From Mantamonas sphyraenae (lineage: Eukaryota; CRuMs; Mantamonadidae), in assembly GCA_026936335.1 (NCBI GenBank), contig JAPMXV010000013.1:124001-188000 (forward strand): a stretch of 64,000 nucleotides of DNA, given 5' to 3'. The notes under the pieces are model-generated. The model made no database searches. It was not told the origin of the DNA and saw nothing but the letters and a program-made list of their open reading frames with translations. Of this stretch, positions 1-12,666 are shown piece after piece (the stretch's first letter is position 1; every line of letters begins with the position of its first letter). The position numbers were made by a program, and so were the translations under genes.

Positions 1-3000
1 CGCCGTTGGTGTTGGCCACATTGTCTGGGATGACACCCACCACGCGCACCTGCACGACGTCTGCGTCGCTGTCCACGTTGTCCGCCGTGTTGACCACCCA
101 TCCACCAAAGTCGAATGTGACTGTGTCGTTGAGACCATCGCCATGTACGGCATCTGTGTGCACGCCGGCCTGGCCCAAGGCCAGTGTGGCATTCTGCACA
201 TTGCTGCCCACATACGTCACCTCGCTGCTCACCACCTGCCCGCGTCCTGTGCCCGTGGGCATACGCACCGTCAAGGCCAATGCCTGCGTGCCCTCGGGCA
301 AGCGCACGCGCATGTCAAGCGTGAACTGTTCGCCCACAGCCAGATCGACCAAATCGGCGCGGAATTCTCCGTACGCCGTCTGTTCCACCGAGGTGGCGGT
401 GATGTTGAACAGTTCCACCGTGGCCTGGTCGGTCAACACACTCGTGTCTGCCGCACTGCTGTACTCGCGTGCATACGTGTGCGACGCGGCCGAGTGCCAC
501 GAGCTGTTGCCGGTCAACGCAAAGGTGTTGTTGATACGCGCCGCATCGGTCAACGTGGCCTCAAACACAAGCCACGCGGCCCCTCCTGCTCCGCCCAGAT
601 CCAACACATCGACTGTCATTGTCACGCGTCCGGCACCCACATCGACACTGGTGGTTGTTCCCACGCCTCCGGCAGCCGCCACAGACGCAGCCTGCACCTG
701 CAGCTCTGCAGGGACACGCACCTCCACCGTGGCATTGTAGGCGGGTGCGTCGCTGGCACTCTGGTGGGCCAGTGTGTAGTTGACGGCAATCGTGTCGCCT
801 GCATCCAGACGCTGGGTGGGCGACGATGTGTTCAGGGAGACAAACAGCTGCAGTTCCGGTTCGACCACATCCACGCGCACGACATCCACAAAGACACCGT
901 TCACGTGGTCAAAGTACGCCGTGGCAGCCAGTTGCACAGCGTCGGTGTTGAGCAAGGCTCCCCCCGAAGTGCGCACGTCGGCGGCGACCACATCCACCTC
1001 CACCACAATCTCGTCACCTGCGTCCGCGCTGTTGTCGCCCGTGTTGACCACGGAGCTGCCAAAGTCAAACAGAGCCTGCTGGCCACTGACAAGACTCGAG
1101 GCAGGCTGGCCCACACCCAAACTGGCGTTGGTGATACCTGCGCCCACAGAGACCACACGCGATGCAACCACATCCAAGCGTCCGGCGGGTGTGGATGCAA
1201 GGTGCAGCGTCAAATTGACGCGCTGCGTGCCTTCCATGAGTTGCACGCGCTGCTGCAGCGTGAACAGCTCGCCCACAGCCACGTCGACCACGGCGGGCGA
1301 GTGGCGTGAGGCATTGGTTTCCACGAGCGCGGTGTTGACCAGGGAAAGAGTGGATGCAATTGGCGCACGCACAGCCACAGTGAGGGTGGCATTCGTGGCA
1401 AAGGGGCGTCCGAGGTGGTTGGGAAAGTCGGAATCCCAAATGAGGCTGGGCGTGAGTTGGACGAAGCCACTGGCACGCACCGAATCCAACACACGCACGA
1501 GGTATGTCACTGTCAGGAAGCCATCGACGTTGACGGCGTCCGAATCCACTTGCACGGTGCCCGTGGAGGAAACCACCGTCCATGGCTGCGTCGTCTGCAC
1601 ACCCACGCTGTTGTTGAGCAACTGCAGAGGCGACGGTACGGCGTCACTGAGCATCAGATCAAAGGCATTTCCCACCGTGGTGGGCTTGTGCGACACCGTC
1701 ACATTGATGGCCAACACGTCGCCTGCGTCGACCAGCGTGGCATTGGCACTGATTTCCAGTTGCAAGTCAGGGATGACACCCCAGTCACCTGCCAGGGGCG
1801 GCGATGTGAGCGCGGAAGGAAGCGACTCGTTGGCTGCGTTGCGCAAGCCGGCGCTCACACGCGGCGTCACCACAAAGCCACCGATGGCCGGCGTGGGTGC
1901 ACTGCCCACGTCGTGGATGGTGATCAGCACGGTGGAGCCGTTGGTCCACACGCCCGTGTAGTTTGTGCCCAACGGGGTGGAAAACACAAAGAGGGCATCG
2001 AGATCTGCCCGTGTGGCCACAGGCACCTGGTTCGTGGTTTCGTTGAACACCACTCGCAACGTGTCTCCATTCGAATACACCGTGTCCAGGTCGTCGGGAT
2101 CGTTGGCAAGCAGCAGGGTCACAAACGGACCCTGGCGCAACCCAAAGTTGCCCGTGAGCAGCGGCGTGAACGATTGCGAAGGCAGCGAATCACGCACGGC
2201 ATTGCGCAAGTCAGCCGTGGCATTCAGCTGTGCCGAGAGCACACCAACGGCCGGCGGAGCACTGCCGGTGCGATCCACCACGGTGATGACCAGAGTGGAG
2301 GCGTTGGTCCACACGCCGGTGTAGTTGGCACCCAACGGGTGGGAAAACACAAGGAGGGCATCCAAATCCGCACGCGTGGCCACCGGAGGCGTGTTGGTGG
2401 ACTCGTTGAAGTGCAATGTGAGCGTATCGTTGTTGGAATACACCGCGTCACTCACATCCGGATCGGCTGCCACGAAGCTCACCACGTAGGGGCCCTGGCG
2501 CAGGCCAAAGTCTCCACCCAGGGGCGATGTGGTGAAATTGCTGGCAAACAGTGAGTTGCCCAGGGCGTTGAGCAGGGCAGCCGCAGGCTTGGCCGTGGCC
2601 GTAAACACACCCAGTTGTGGGTTGCCACCGGTGGCGTTGTGCACTGTGACACGCAGGGCGGTGGCGTTGACCCACACTCCCGTGTAGTTGCTACCCAGGG
2701 GCTGGCTAAAGTCAAACAGGGTGTCCACGGCCGCCTTGCTGGCCACAGGCACCTCGTTCGTGCCCACGTGGAACAGAAAGGTGATTGTGTCGCCATCAGA
2801 CCAGATGCCATCGTTGTCATCGGGGTCATCGGCCACGGCGGCGTACAGACGCGGCACGGCGCGGCCCCAATCGCCCGTGGCGGGCGGCGAGGTGGAGCGT
2901 GATCGCAAGGACGTGGCCGCCGCGTTCAGCAGGCGCGCATTCTCGATGAGAGTGATGTTCAGTGCCGATGGAAACGGTGTTGTGTCTGCCTGGGCACCTG

Positions 3001-6000
3001 CGTCGTGGATGGTGATCAGGGCCACGTCGGCGCTCAGCCACTGGCCCGTGTACTGCGCACCAATGGGATAGGAAAAGGCAAAGAGGGCGTCCACCTGTGC
3101 ACGTGTGCCAATGGCCACCTGGTTGGTGGCCTCTGTAAACTGGATGCGCAGTGTGTCGTTGACGCCGACCACGTAATCCTCGTCATCAGCATCGTCAATT
3201 GTGATGTTGGCAATGGCCGGACCGGCAAGCAGACCCCAGTCACCCACCACTACGGGAGTGCTGCCTGTCGTGGGCAGCGACGTCTCGTCTGCGTTCAGGA
3301 TCTCCCCCTGGATCGACAGGCGCAGCTGATGGTTGTAGTAATCGGGCGGGGTGGCACCAGTCGGGTCACGCACAGTGATGATCAGGTGGCGTCCGTCGGC
3401 ACTCCATTCGCCTGTGTAGTTGGCACCCAGGTTCTGGTTGTACGAAAACAGGGCGTCCAGATCTGCCTTGCTGCTCACCGATGGCTTGTTTGTGCTGTTG
3501 CCAAACGTCACGTTCAGCGTATCGCCCACCGAGTAGATGCCGTCCAGGTCGTCGCCTCCGTTGGCCACCAGAGACAGCATCTTGGGGCCCGCTCGTCCAA
3601 AGTCGCCCGTCAGTGGGCCTCCCTTGGACACCGAGGGCAGAAACGTTTCGTAACGGTTGTTGAGATTGGCGCTCTGCAGCACAGAGACGTTGGTGCCGCC
3701 CAGCATGCCGTCTGGGTTGACACCCGCCAGGTTGGTGATGGTGATGAGCGCCAGGATGCGCTCCTTCCACACGCCCGTGTAATCCGCGCCGATGGGGCGT
3801 GAAAAGTTGAACACAGCGTCAATCTGGGCCTTTGTGGCAATGGGCGGCCTGTTGGTTTCCATGTCAAACTGGATGGACACGGTGTCACCCACGCTGTAGA
3901 AGTTGTCCGCATCGTCGGGGTCGTTTGCATAAAAGGCGAGAATGGCCGGTCCGGGACGCAGACCCCAATTGCCCGTGAGTGGCGGTGAGACGCTGACCGA
4001 GGGCAGCGAATCGTCGGCTGCATTGCGCAACAATGCTGTGGCACGCACCGTCAACACGAGCCCACCTGCACCCAGGGTGGGTGGCGTGGCACCGGTGCTG
4101 TCCAGGATTTGGATGCGCACCACAGAGGCGTTGACCCAGGACCCGTTGTAGTTGGCACCCAGCGATTGGGAAAACACAAACAGGGCATCGAGCTGGGCAC
4201 GTGTGGCCACAGGCGGAGTGTTGGTCGATTCGTTAAAGTGCACCTCAAACGCGTCGCCGGTGCCATACACGGCATCCTGGTCATCGAGATCAAACGCACG
4301 CATGAAGGTGATGTACGGGCCCTGACGGTTGCCAAAGTCTCCTGTGGCAAAGGGCGACACGGCACGCGAGACACCCGAGCTGCCGTTGGCCACCTTGACG
4401 AGGGCAGCCACGGTGACGTTGAACACGTCGGTGCCAATGACGATGTTGTCGGCGCCAGTGGCGTTGACAATGGTCACGGTGAGGGTGACGTTGGTGGGGT
4501 CCCACACACCCGTGTAGTTGCTGCCAATCGACTGCGAAAACAGCAGCATGGTGTCAATGTCCACTTTGGTGCGTGCAGGCGGTGCGTTGGTGGCTTCGCT
4601 AAACACAAGCGTCAGCGTGTCGCCGTTGGACAGGATGCCATCGTTGTCGTCGGGATCGTCAAACACAGCCTGCAAGATACCGGGGCCTCCAAGACCGCAA
4701 TCGCCGGTCAGAGCAGGCGAGGTGCTGTTGGACGGCAACGACAAACGCTGGGCGTCCTGCAAATTGGCTGAAGGAAGGGTGCGGACAGTCAGGTTGCCCA
4801 CCAGCGGGGGATTGCTCTGCGAACCCAGCATTTCGATTTCCAGCACACTTGGGGTGACCCACACACCGGCGTACGCGGGACCCAAGCTCGAGGAGAAGAC
4901 AAAGACGGCGTCAATGGCCGCCTTGCTGCCGACCGGTGGCTGTGTAGTGGACTCGTTGAAGGTGATGCGCAGGCGATCACCCAAGCCACAAATGTTGTCG
5001 CGTGCCACGGGGTCAAAGGCTTCCAACGAGACAATGGTGGGACCTTGGCGGCCGCCAAAGGAGCCAGTCCACACAGTGGGACTGGCCAACGAGGTCAGGG
5101 AAGTGTCGTTGAGAGTGCGCAAGACGCCCGGACGGATGCTCACTGTGGACACCCCAAGCACGGGGTTGCCCCCGGTGGCGTTGTGCACAGTCAGCAGCAG
5201 CTGTGTGGCGTTGGCTTGCCACACGGCGCTGTAATTGGTGCCCACATTGGCGGAAAACTGCAGGAGGGCGTCGACCTGAGCGCGTGTGGCCACAGGAGGT
5301 GTGTTGGTGGGCCTGTTGAACGTGACCAGGAGTGTGTCGTGGGCGGTCCAAAACGCATCCGAGTTGTCCGGATCGGCAGCCACGGCGCTGACAATGACGG
5401 GACCGGGCAACGTGCCCCAATCACCGCTCAGGGCAGGCGACGAGGCGGTGCTGTTCAGCAGAGTGTTGCCTGCGTCACGCAAACCGGCGGTTGCACGCAC
5501 CGACACATTGAAGAGGCCAAACTGGGGCGGAGACAGATGCACGGTGGCAGTGTTGACAATGGTGAGGCGCAGCTGTGTGTTGCCGGCCACCCATGCACCC
5601 ACGTATTGGTCGGCTAACGGGGCATTCATGGACAGCAGGGCATCCACCTGCGCCTGTGTGGCCACAGCAGGTGCATTGGTGGCCATGTTGAACAACAGGG
5701 TCACCGTGTCGCCGTCGTCGTAGATGGCGCTCTGGTCGTCGGGATCGTTGGCCACCAGCGACACAATCTGCGGTCCCAAAAGACCCAAATCACCGGCCAA
5801 CACGGGCGACGTGGACACAGAGGGCAACGAGGTGGCATTGGCGTTGCGCACATTGCCTGCGGCCTGTGCCGTGAGCGTAAGGACGCCAATCTGGGGCGGT
5901 GCGGCACCGGTGGCATCCACCACTGTGATGCGCAGTGTCGTGTTGGACAACCACACGCCGGCCAACTGTGCCCCGGGGGCCTGTGAAAAGGCAAACATGG

Positions 6001-9000
6001 ACGTGAGCTGGCCGTGTGTGGCTGCAGCTGGCATGTTGGTCGGCTGATCGAATGTGACGGTGAGGGTGTCCTCGTTGCCATACACATTGTCGCCGTCGTC
6101 GGGATCGTTGGCCACCACCGATGCAATGGCCGGTCCTGCCAGCGTGCCCCAGTCGCCACTCACCACAGGTCCTTGGTACGTGGCCACAAACGACTTGTTC
6201 TCATCGTCGCGCAAGCCACCGGCCAACTGAAAGGTGAAGCGCAGCACGCCAATGGCCGGTGCAGGCACACCGGCCCCGGTGGTGTCATGGAGGGTGATCT
6301 GCAGCACCAACGGCGTCTGCCACACACCGGTGTAGTCTGCACCCAGGGCAGTACTCCACGTCATCAGCGTGTCCAGGTTGGCTCGTGTGGTCACGTTGGG
6401 CCTGTTGGTGGCCTCTGTAAACGTGATGGTCATCACATCGCCGTCGCTAAAGATGCCGTCGAGGTTGTCCGGGTCGCTGGCGACAAAGCTGGCCACCTGG
6501 GGCGGCTGTCGCAAGCCCCAATCGCCCGTGAGTGGGCTGCGGCTACTGTTGGCCGCCACATACAACAGAGCGGCGTCGCGGATGTCGCCAATGGCGGTTA
6601 CGGACGACGCGCCGCCCAGCGGAGGCGAATCGAGACCCGGATCAACAATGGTCAGGCGAAACAGGGTGTTGGACACCCACACGCCGGTGTAGTCGGCTCC
6701 AAACGACGGGGAAAAGGCAAACATGGCATCGACGGCAGCCTTGGAGGCCAAGGCACCGGCTTGGTTGGTGGCAATGTCAAACTGCAGATCGACCGTGTCA
6801 CCGGCGCCAAAGAAGGAGTCGTCGTCGTCCGGATCATTGGCCACAAAGGCAACCAACACAGGCCCCAACTGGCCCCAGTCGCCCAACAGAGGGGTCGATG
6901 TCTGGGTGGAGGGCAGCGAGGTTGCGTTTGCATTGCGCAGGTTTGCGCCTGCATTGATGGTGAGGGTGAGCGCGCCGATGGCCGGAGTGGCTGTGCCCGC
7001 ATCCACAATGGTGATGATGGCCACAGACACAGATGGGGACGGGCTGAGCCATGCCAGAGTGGCTGCGTTGCCAATGCTCACCGAGGGGGTAAACAGGGTG
7101 AGCACAGGCAGGGCAGGCTCGTTTGTCTTTGCATCAAAGTACACCCGGATGGTGTCCCCGTTGGAAAACACGCGATCGAGATCGTCGGGATCGTTGGCGG
7201 TGATGTTGACGATCTGCGGAGGTGCAAGAAGACCCCAGTCGCCGGTAATGGGTGGCGATGAGGAGCTGGATGGCGCAGAAGTGCCGCTGATGTTACGCAG
7301 GTTGCCCGCAGGCTGCAGGGAGACGTTGAACACGCCGATGGGCGGGTCGACAGACACGCCGGCCGCATCGATGATAGTCAGCTGCAGCGTACGTGCGTCC
7401 AGCCAGGCACCGGTGTAGTTGGCACCGATGGGATGGCTAAAGGCAAGGAGGGTGTCCAGTTGGGCCTTGGTGGCCACGGACGGCGTGTTACCATCCTCCG
7501 ACAGCGTCAGTGTGAGTGTGTCGCCGGCAGAAAAGATGGCGTCGGCGTCGTCGGGATCGTCGGCCACAAGGGAGATCACAGAGGGACCGCCCAGGCCCAG
7601 ATCGCCCGTGAGCACAGGGGAGGTGGCCACCGAGGGCAGCGTGGAAGCAGCAGCGTTGCGCAGGTTGCCCGAGGCACGCACAGTGACGGTGGAGGCGCCA
7701 ACGGCCACGGAGGAGGCGCCTGTGGCATCGAGGATGCGGATGAGGGCCACGCTGGCATTGGTCCAGGAGCCGTCGTAGGAAGAGCCAATGGGGGAGGAAA
7801 AGGCAAAGAGGGCATCGATAGAGGCCGTGTTTGCCAGGGACGGGGTGTTTGTGGCCACGTCAAATTGGATGGTCAGCGTGTCGCCTGTGGAGAACACGGC
7901 GTCGCCGTCGTCCGGATCGTTGGCTTCGTAGAGGACAATGACAGGGCCTGGGGCGGTGCCAAAGTGGCCTGCAAGCACGGGCGATGTGCTGTTGGACGGC
8001 AATGAAAGGTTGTTGATGTCCTTGAGGTTGGCAGACGGACGCACACGCACAGTGGTCACACCGAGCACAGGGTTGCCGCCGGTGGGATCCACCACGGTGA
8101 TGTTGAGCGTTCGTGCGTCCTGCCACGTGCCCGTGTACAAAGTGCCCAGCGAAAAGGCCCCAAAGTCGAGCAGGGCAGCCAGTTGTGCGACGGTGGTGGC
8201 ATTGGGGGTGTTTGTATCCTCACTGAACCGCAGTGCCAACGAGTCGCCTGCGCTGTAAATGGCGTCTGTGTTGTCGCCGGTGGCCTCAAAGGAGACAATC
8301 AGCGGACCCGGGCGAGTGCCATAGTTGCCCGTGGCGGTGACGAGTCCCACGGCTGGACGGGAGGTGCGTGCGGCGTTGAGCAAGTTGCCCCGGATGCCCA
8401 CCTGCAGGGTGGCAATGTCTGGGGCGGTGAAGGCGGTGGTGTTGGACACAACAATGCGCAGGATGTTGCCAGCGGCGTTCCAGGAACCGGTGTAATTGGT
8501 AGCCAGGGGCTGGGAGAAGTTGAAGAGGGCGTCGATCTGGGCACGGGTGGCAACGGCCTCCTTGTACATGGGCACATCAAAGGTGAGGGAAAGGCGATCT
8601 GCGTCCGAGTAGAGGGCGTCTGCGTTGTCGGGGTCGTCCCAGACAGCGGATTGGAGCACGGGAGCGGGGGCAAACACGCGCACAAACACAGTGCAGGTCA
8701 CCTGCTTCACTTCTGTGTCCTCAAACAGAAGGGAAAGGTCGTATGTGATGCCCGCATGTGCGGCAATGGGGGTGTAGGACGCAGAGACGGCAAAGGGCAC
8801 GGGGGAGGAAGAGCCGGAGACCGGTGTGAGGATGGTGCCCGGTGGAGTGAGAGGCGCAGTCATGGTGAGACTGGGCGAATCAATGTCATTTGCGGTGGCA
8901 GCCAGGGTAAAGGTGTCGCCAAGGACGACATCCTGGGTGCCAGTCTTGTCGAGCACGCAGGTGGGTTGGGTGCCCACCACGTCGAGGAGGACGTCGATGG

Positions 9001-10159
9001 AGGTGCGTGCAAGCGAGGCAGCCCTCTTTTCCACCAATGTGATGGAAAGGGCGTACAGGGAGCCAATGGAGGCGCCGACATTGTTCCAGCGGAGGGTGCA
9101 ATTCTTGAGCACCGTGAGTTTGTTGCCCGCCACGGTGGGTGGTCCCTGGATGCCCGACTCGCCCGTAGAGGCCAGACGACACTCGATGCCGTCCGAATCC
9201 GAGTCTGACACGGGCACGCTGAACACAAACGGGTTGCCGATGCCCACCTGAAGGACGGGCGCCAGGGATGCGCGCGGACTGGCCGCGTTGAGCGGATCTG
9301 TGATGTCCACGACGGCCTCCACGCGGAAGGGACTGCCCGGGGTGTTTTGAAGAACCAACGAGCGGCAGCAATCTTCCATGTATGCCACGTAGCGGTCAGC
9401 CGAGGCGTAGTTGTGCCAGACAACGCGTTCGTACAAGTGCACTCGGTCGCCCGATGTCGTGTTGTATGCAGACACAAAGTAGGAAGGCGACGAATCTGTG
9501 TCCACGGCCATGTGTGCACACGTGTGAGCTCGGTGAGGTGTCGCCCACGTGTGTGGAAACCCACTTCGGAGGCGGGATAAGATTCGGCGTGGGAAACGGC
9601 CGCGCCAACAGACAACATGCGCGAGGCTTCCAACGGTTGCGATTAGAGGGTGGAAACGCCGGTTGTGGCGCGGGAAACGGAGCAAAGGTCCATGAAAGGG
9701 AGGGCAAGGGTGCGGGAAAGGGCAACAGTGCGCCGTGTGTGCGTGTGGGGACGCGGATAGGGTGTGGGTCGCGCACAGCCCAAATCGGGCAAGGCGCCGA
9801 GTGGACGGAAGCGAAGACAGAGGTCCATCCATGAGGCCAAGTGGGGTTCAATGGGACACAGGGTCCCAGTAGAGGCTTGGCGTGGACGGAAATGGCTGTG
9901 TGGATGCACTCGGTTGTGTGGCGGCGGGAAAGAAGATTTCGCGGGAAGAGCTGGTGAGGCGGATTCTGGAGGAGCACGTACCTGAGGAGCCGTCGCCAAA
10001 GAAGAAATCGAGGTTACCAACTTCGTCACTGCGCCAGGCAGCACGGATGGTGAATGTGACATTAGTGCCAACGGCGGTGTAGTGGACAGAGCCGCTGAAA
10101 AAGTGACTTGCGTGGCCGAGGGTGGCCAGCAGCACGAGAACAAGCAGAATCCGGGTCAT
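1..10159 (-). CDS. giant secreted repeat protein (adhesin-like), C-terminus missing
   Basis: Two exons: 10159-9982, then 9495 running open past base 1, with a 486 bp intron (donor gtacgt, acceptor gacacag); phases match. The visible part is about 3,220 residues. It starts with a signal peptide (MTRILLVLVLLATLGHAS); an ATG 18 nt upstream is also possible. Residues about 19-130 form a domain with FFFGDG and, further on, a CC pair. I have seen similar domains in protist surface proteins but cannot name a family. Then come 19 repeats of about 121 residues, each with a DPDDxD element, a GDTxxxxF strand, TNxPPVATRAQxDALFxFS and a GxNYTGVW box. The last 600 residues resemble DUF11-type beta repeats (DAGDxxxxxxxxxH). 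No cysteine-rich EGF modules or C-terminal anchor are visible because the end lies outside. Surface adhesion or matrix function is inference. Confidence 0.8.
1795..8680 (-). repeat. 19 tandem protein repeats of about 363 bp
   Basis: Nineteen consecutive units within the giant secreted protein. They are recognised in translation by the order GPxIxxxxANDPDD, YSxGDT, TNxPPVATxAQxD, LGxNYTGVW, a TGxxPPxxG hairpin and LTGDWG leading into the next unit. The copies have diverged: unit 5 has lost the YTGVW box, and unit 11 has DPVARD in place of DPDD. At DNA level they are not identical, so this is an old expansion rather than a recent amplification. Confidence 0.85.
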
Positions 10160-10307
10160 GGGACGTGAACCAGACATGGTGTATATGAGCAACAGTATAG
10201 TTTGTTGAGGTCAAGTGTGCTCACCGAGTCTTGGTCTGCCTTGAGTGTGTGTGTTGTGTTGTTGTTGCGGTCGCCAGGGCAGAACGAAAAACCAAACCAA
10301 GCTCACC

Positions 10308-12595
10308 ATGCCTACGGTGTGCTATGCCTGCAGGCAGATGTTTGAAGGGCCGCGTGGCTTTTCGCAGGTGCAGTGTCCGCACTGTGGCGTGGTGAACCAA
10401 TTGGAGGGTGGAGGGGGCCCGTCCATGGCACCGTTTGCCGAGAGGAAACGGGACATTGAGGACATGGACCCTTCGGAGATTGAGTTGCCTTCGCTGGACC
10501 GTGCCAAGGAGGCAGCCAAATCAAACGTGCCGCATCTGGTGGACACGGATGGCACCGAGGTGCCCTTCAGTAGGTTTTCGCCGTTACGCGGGGAAACGGT
10601 CGTCCACAACGTTTTCGGGTTCCGTGACGAGGTTCGCTGACACAAGAGAACACAGGTCTGTTTGCTCCGTACCAGGTTCTGGCGGAGAACTTGGGCATTG
10701 GGATTGCTCTGTACTTCAAGTTTCTGACGTACTCCGGGTTGGCGTTCATGGTGGCGGGCGCTTTGCTGCTTGTGTTGGCAAACCGAAATTTCCAAGGCTC
10801 CCTGCTTGCCGGGGACACCATTTTCATGCAGACTACAGCGGCGAACCGACTGCCCATTGGCGGGCCGTACGACGCGGACAACTACATCTACGGTCTGCTG
10901 ACGGTGTCCACTTGTCTGTTCCTGCTGATGTTTGTGGAGCTGTTTGACCGGTGGTTGGAGCGGGAAGAGCGGGAAACGGAGGAGGCTCTGCTGACGGCAC
11001 AGGACTTTTCTGTGCGTGTGTCCAACCTGCCGCCAGAGACAGATGCAGAGGAGCTTGCAAGCTTCTTTCGGGAGAATTGGGGTCCCGTGCGCAACGTGGT
11101 GATCTCGCTGTCGAGTGCGCGGTTGGTGGAGTGCCGGGACACCATCCACGATGGTCGTGCCAAGTACGAGCAGCAGGTGATTCGTGAGAAACTGGACGCC
11201 AGCAAGGCGGCAGATCGCAAGTGTTGCGGCATGTGTCGTGCCAAGAACTCCACATACTGGCGGGAAAAGATCAACGATGCGGAGGAGCGGCTGCCGGAGC
11301 TGCTGCGGGACGCAGTGGCAGTGTGTGCGTTTGTGTCGTTTGAAGACACGCGCAGTAGGGACCAGTGTCTCAAGGACATGGGAAGGGAACATCTTCCGGC
11401 GTTTCTGTACCACATGGGATGCTGTGCGTGCACGCGGCCGCAGTTCCGAGGCCAAGACCTGCTGGTGACAGAGGCACCGGAACCGAGCGATGTGTTGTGG
11501 GAGAACCAACACATGCCGAGGAATCTGCGCACGTTCCGGCAGTTTTTGACGGCGTTGTGTGCGGTGCTACTCGTGATTGCCAGCGTGATTGTGATCTACC
11601 TCATGGCGCAACGCACGACGTCGTCGACCAACATTGCCCTGTTTATTACGGCGGTGAACATTGCGATGAAGCTTGTGTTGCAGCAGCTGGTCAAGGCGGA
11701 GCGGCCGGAGAGTGTGAGCCAGCTGGAGAGCGGGTTTTTCACCAAGCTGATCCTGCTGCAGATTGCAAACACCTCCATCACGGTGTTTATCTTTGGCGTG
11801 ACGAACCCGCTGTCACGTACCACCCAGTACCGCAAGATGTTGGACGCAGCGTTGTCCATTGTGGTGTCGGAGTGCACCAAGAACGCGCTCATCCGCATGG
11901 CCAACGTGGACATCTGGCTGAAGCGTTGGGTGTTTGCGTCGCGGGCAATGACACAAAGCGAGATGGACCGACAGTACACAGCGCCCGAGTTTCGCCTGTA
12001 CGAGCGCTTTGTGAGCGTGAGCAACGTGCAGTTTGCCTCGCTGATGTACATGAGCGTGGTGCCCATCATGCCCTTCCTGGCAGGCCTGGGCAACTGGTTG
12101 CTGTTTGCCATCGACCGCGTCAATCTTCTGCGTGTGTTTAGCAAGCCTCCACGGTTTGACGGGCGCATGTGCCGTCTGGCGCTGGTGTATATGCGACTGA
12201 GCATTGTGTCGCACCTGGGCTTTGCGGTGTTTTTCTACCAGGACACCATGTTCTTTGCGGGGCCCTCGTACCTGATTGTGATTGTGCTTTCCGTGCCCGT
12301 CGCCCTCTATTACGTGTACCGCTACACGCCTGTGTTTAGCATCCTCTTTGCTGTGCTGAAGCCCGTGGAATGGCTGGCCAGTGCGGTCAAGTACATCCTG
12401 ACGTGTGGGTGCTGCCGTGCGAACAAGGTGGTGCCCGACCTGCCCATCCAAAGCTACGACAACATGCGCCGTGTGGCTGTGTACCTTCCGGACGAGTTGA
12501 AGCACTTCAACGTCCCGGTCAAAACTTGGCCGGCCCGTGAGATTATTGAGGGAGAGGTGACAAAGGCCCAGACACGCCAGGGAGGATGGTTGTAG
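10308..12595 (+). CDS. OSCA/TMEM63-type (CSC1-like) membrane channel with N-terminal zinc finger
   Basis: Best model: exon 1 10308-10623, a 32 nt intron 10624-10655 (acceptor aacacag), exon 2 10656-12595, giving 751 residues. The start codon follows a CACC context. Residues 1-30 carry CxxC (CYAC) and a second CxxC (CPHC), an LSD1-like zinc ribbon. Exon 2 has two membrane segments, then an RRM-like cytosolic domain (VRVSNLPPETDAEEL), the family hallmark APEPSDVLWEN, and a multi-pass C-terminal half. In the family such proteins are osmo- or mechanosensitive cation channels of the plasma membrane. The exon junction is uncertain: a stop follows at 10638-10640 if unspliced, and a 23 nt intron (10624-10646) also restores the frame. 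A sequencing indel cannot be excluded. Confidence 0.75.
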
Positions 12596-12666
12596 AATGG
12601 AAAACAAGCGCGTGTCTTTGTCCTTGTGTGGCATTGGTTCTTGTTGGGGTGGTGGGGTGATCAGGA

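Noticed and set aside
143-9251. Many plus-strand frames up to 415 codons over the giant secreted protein
   Set aside because: They are shadows of the 19-unit minus-strand repeat, which has consistent protein periodicity and a signal peptide.
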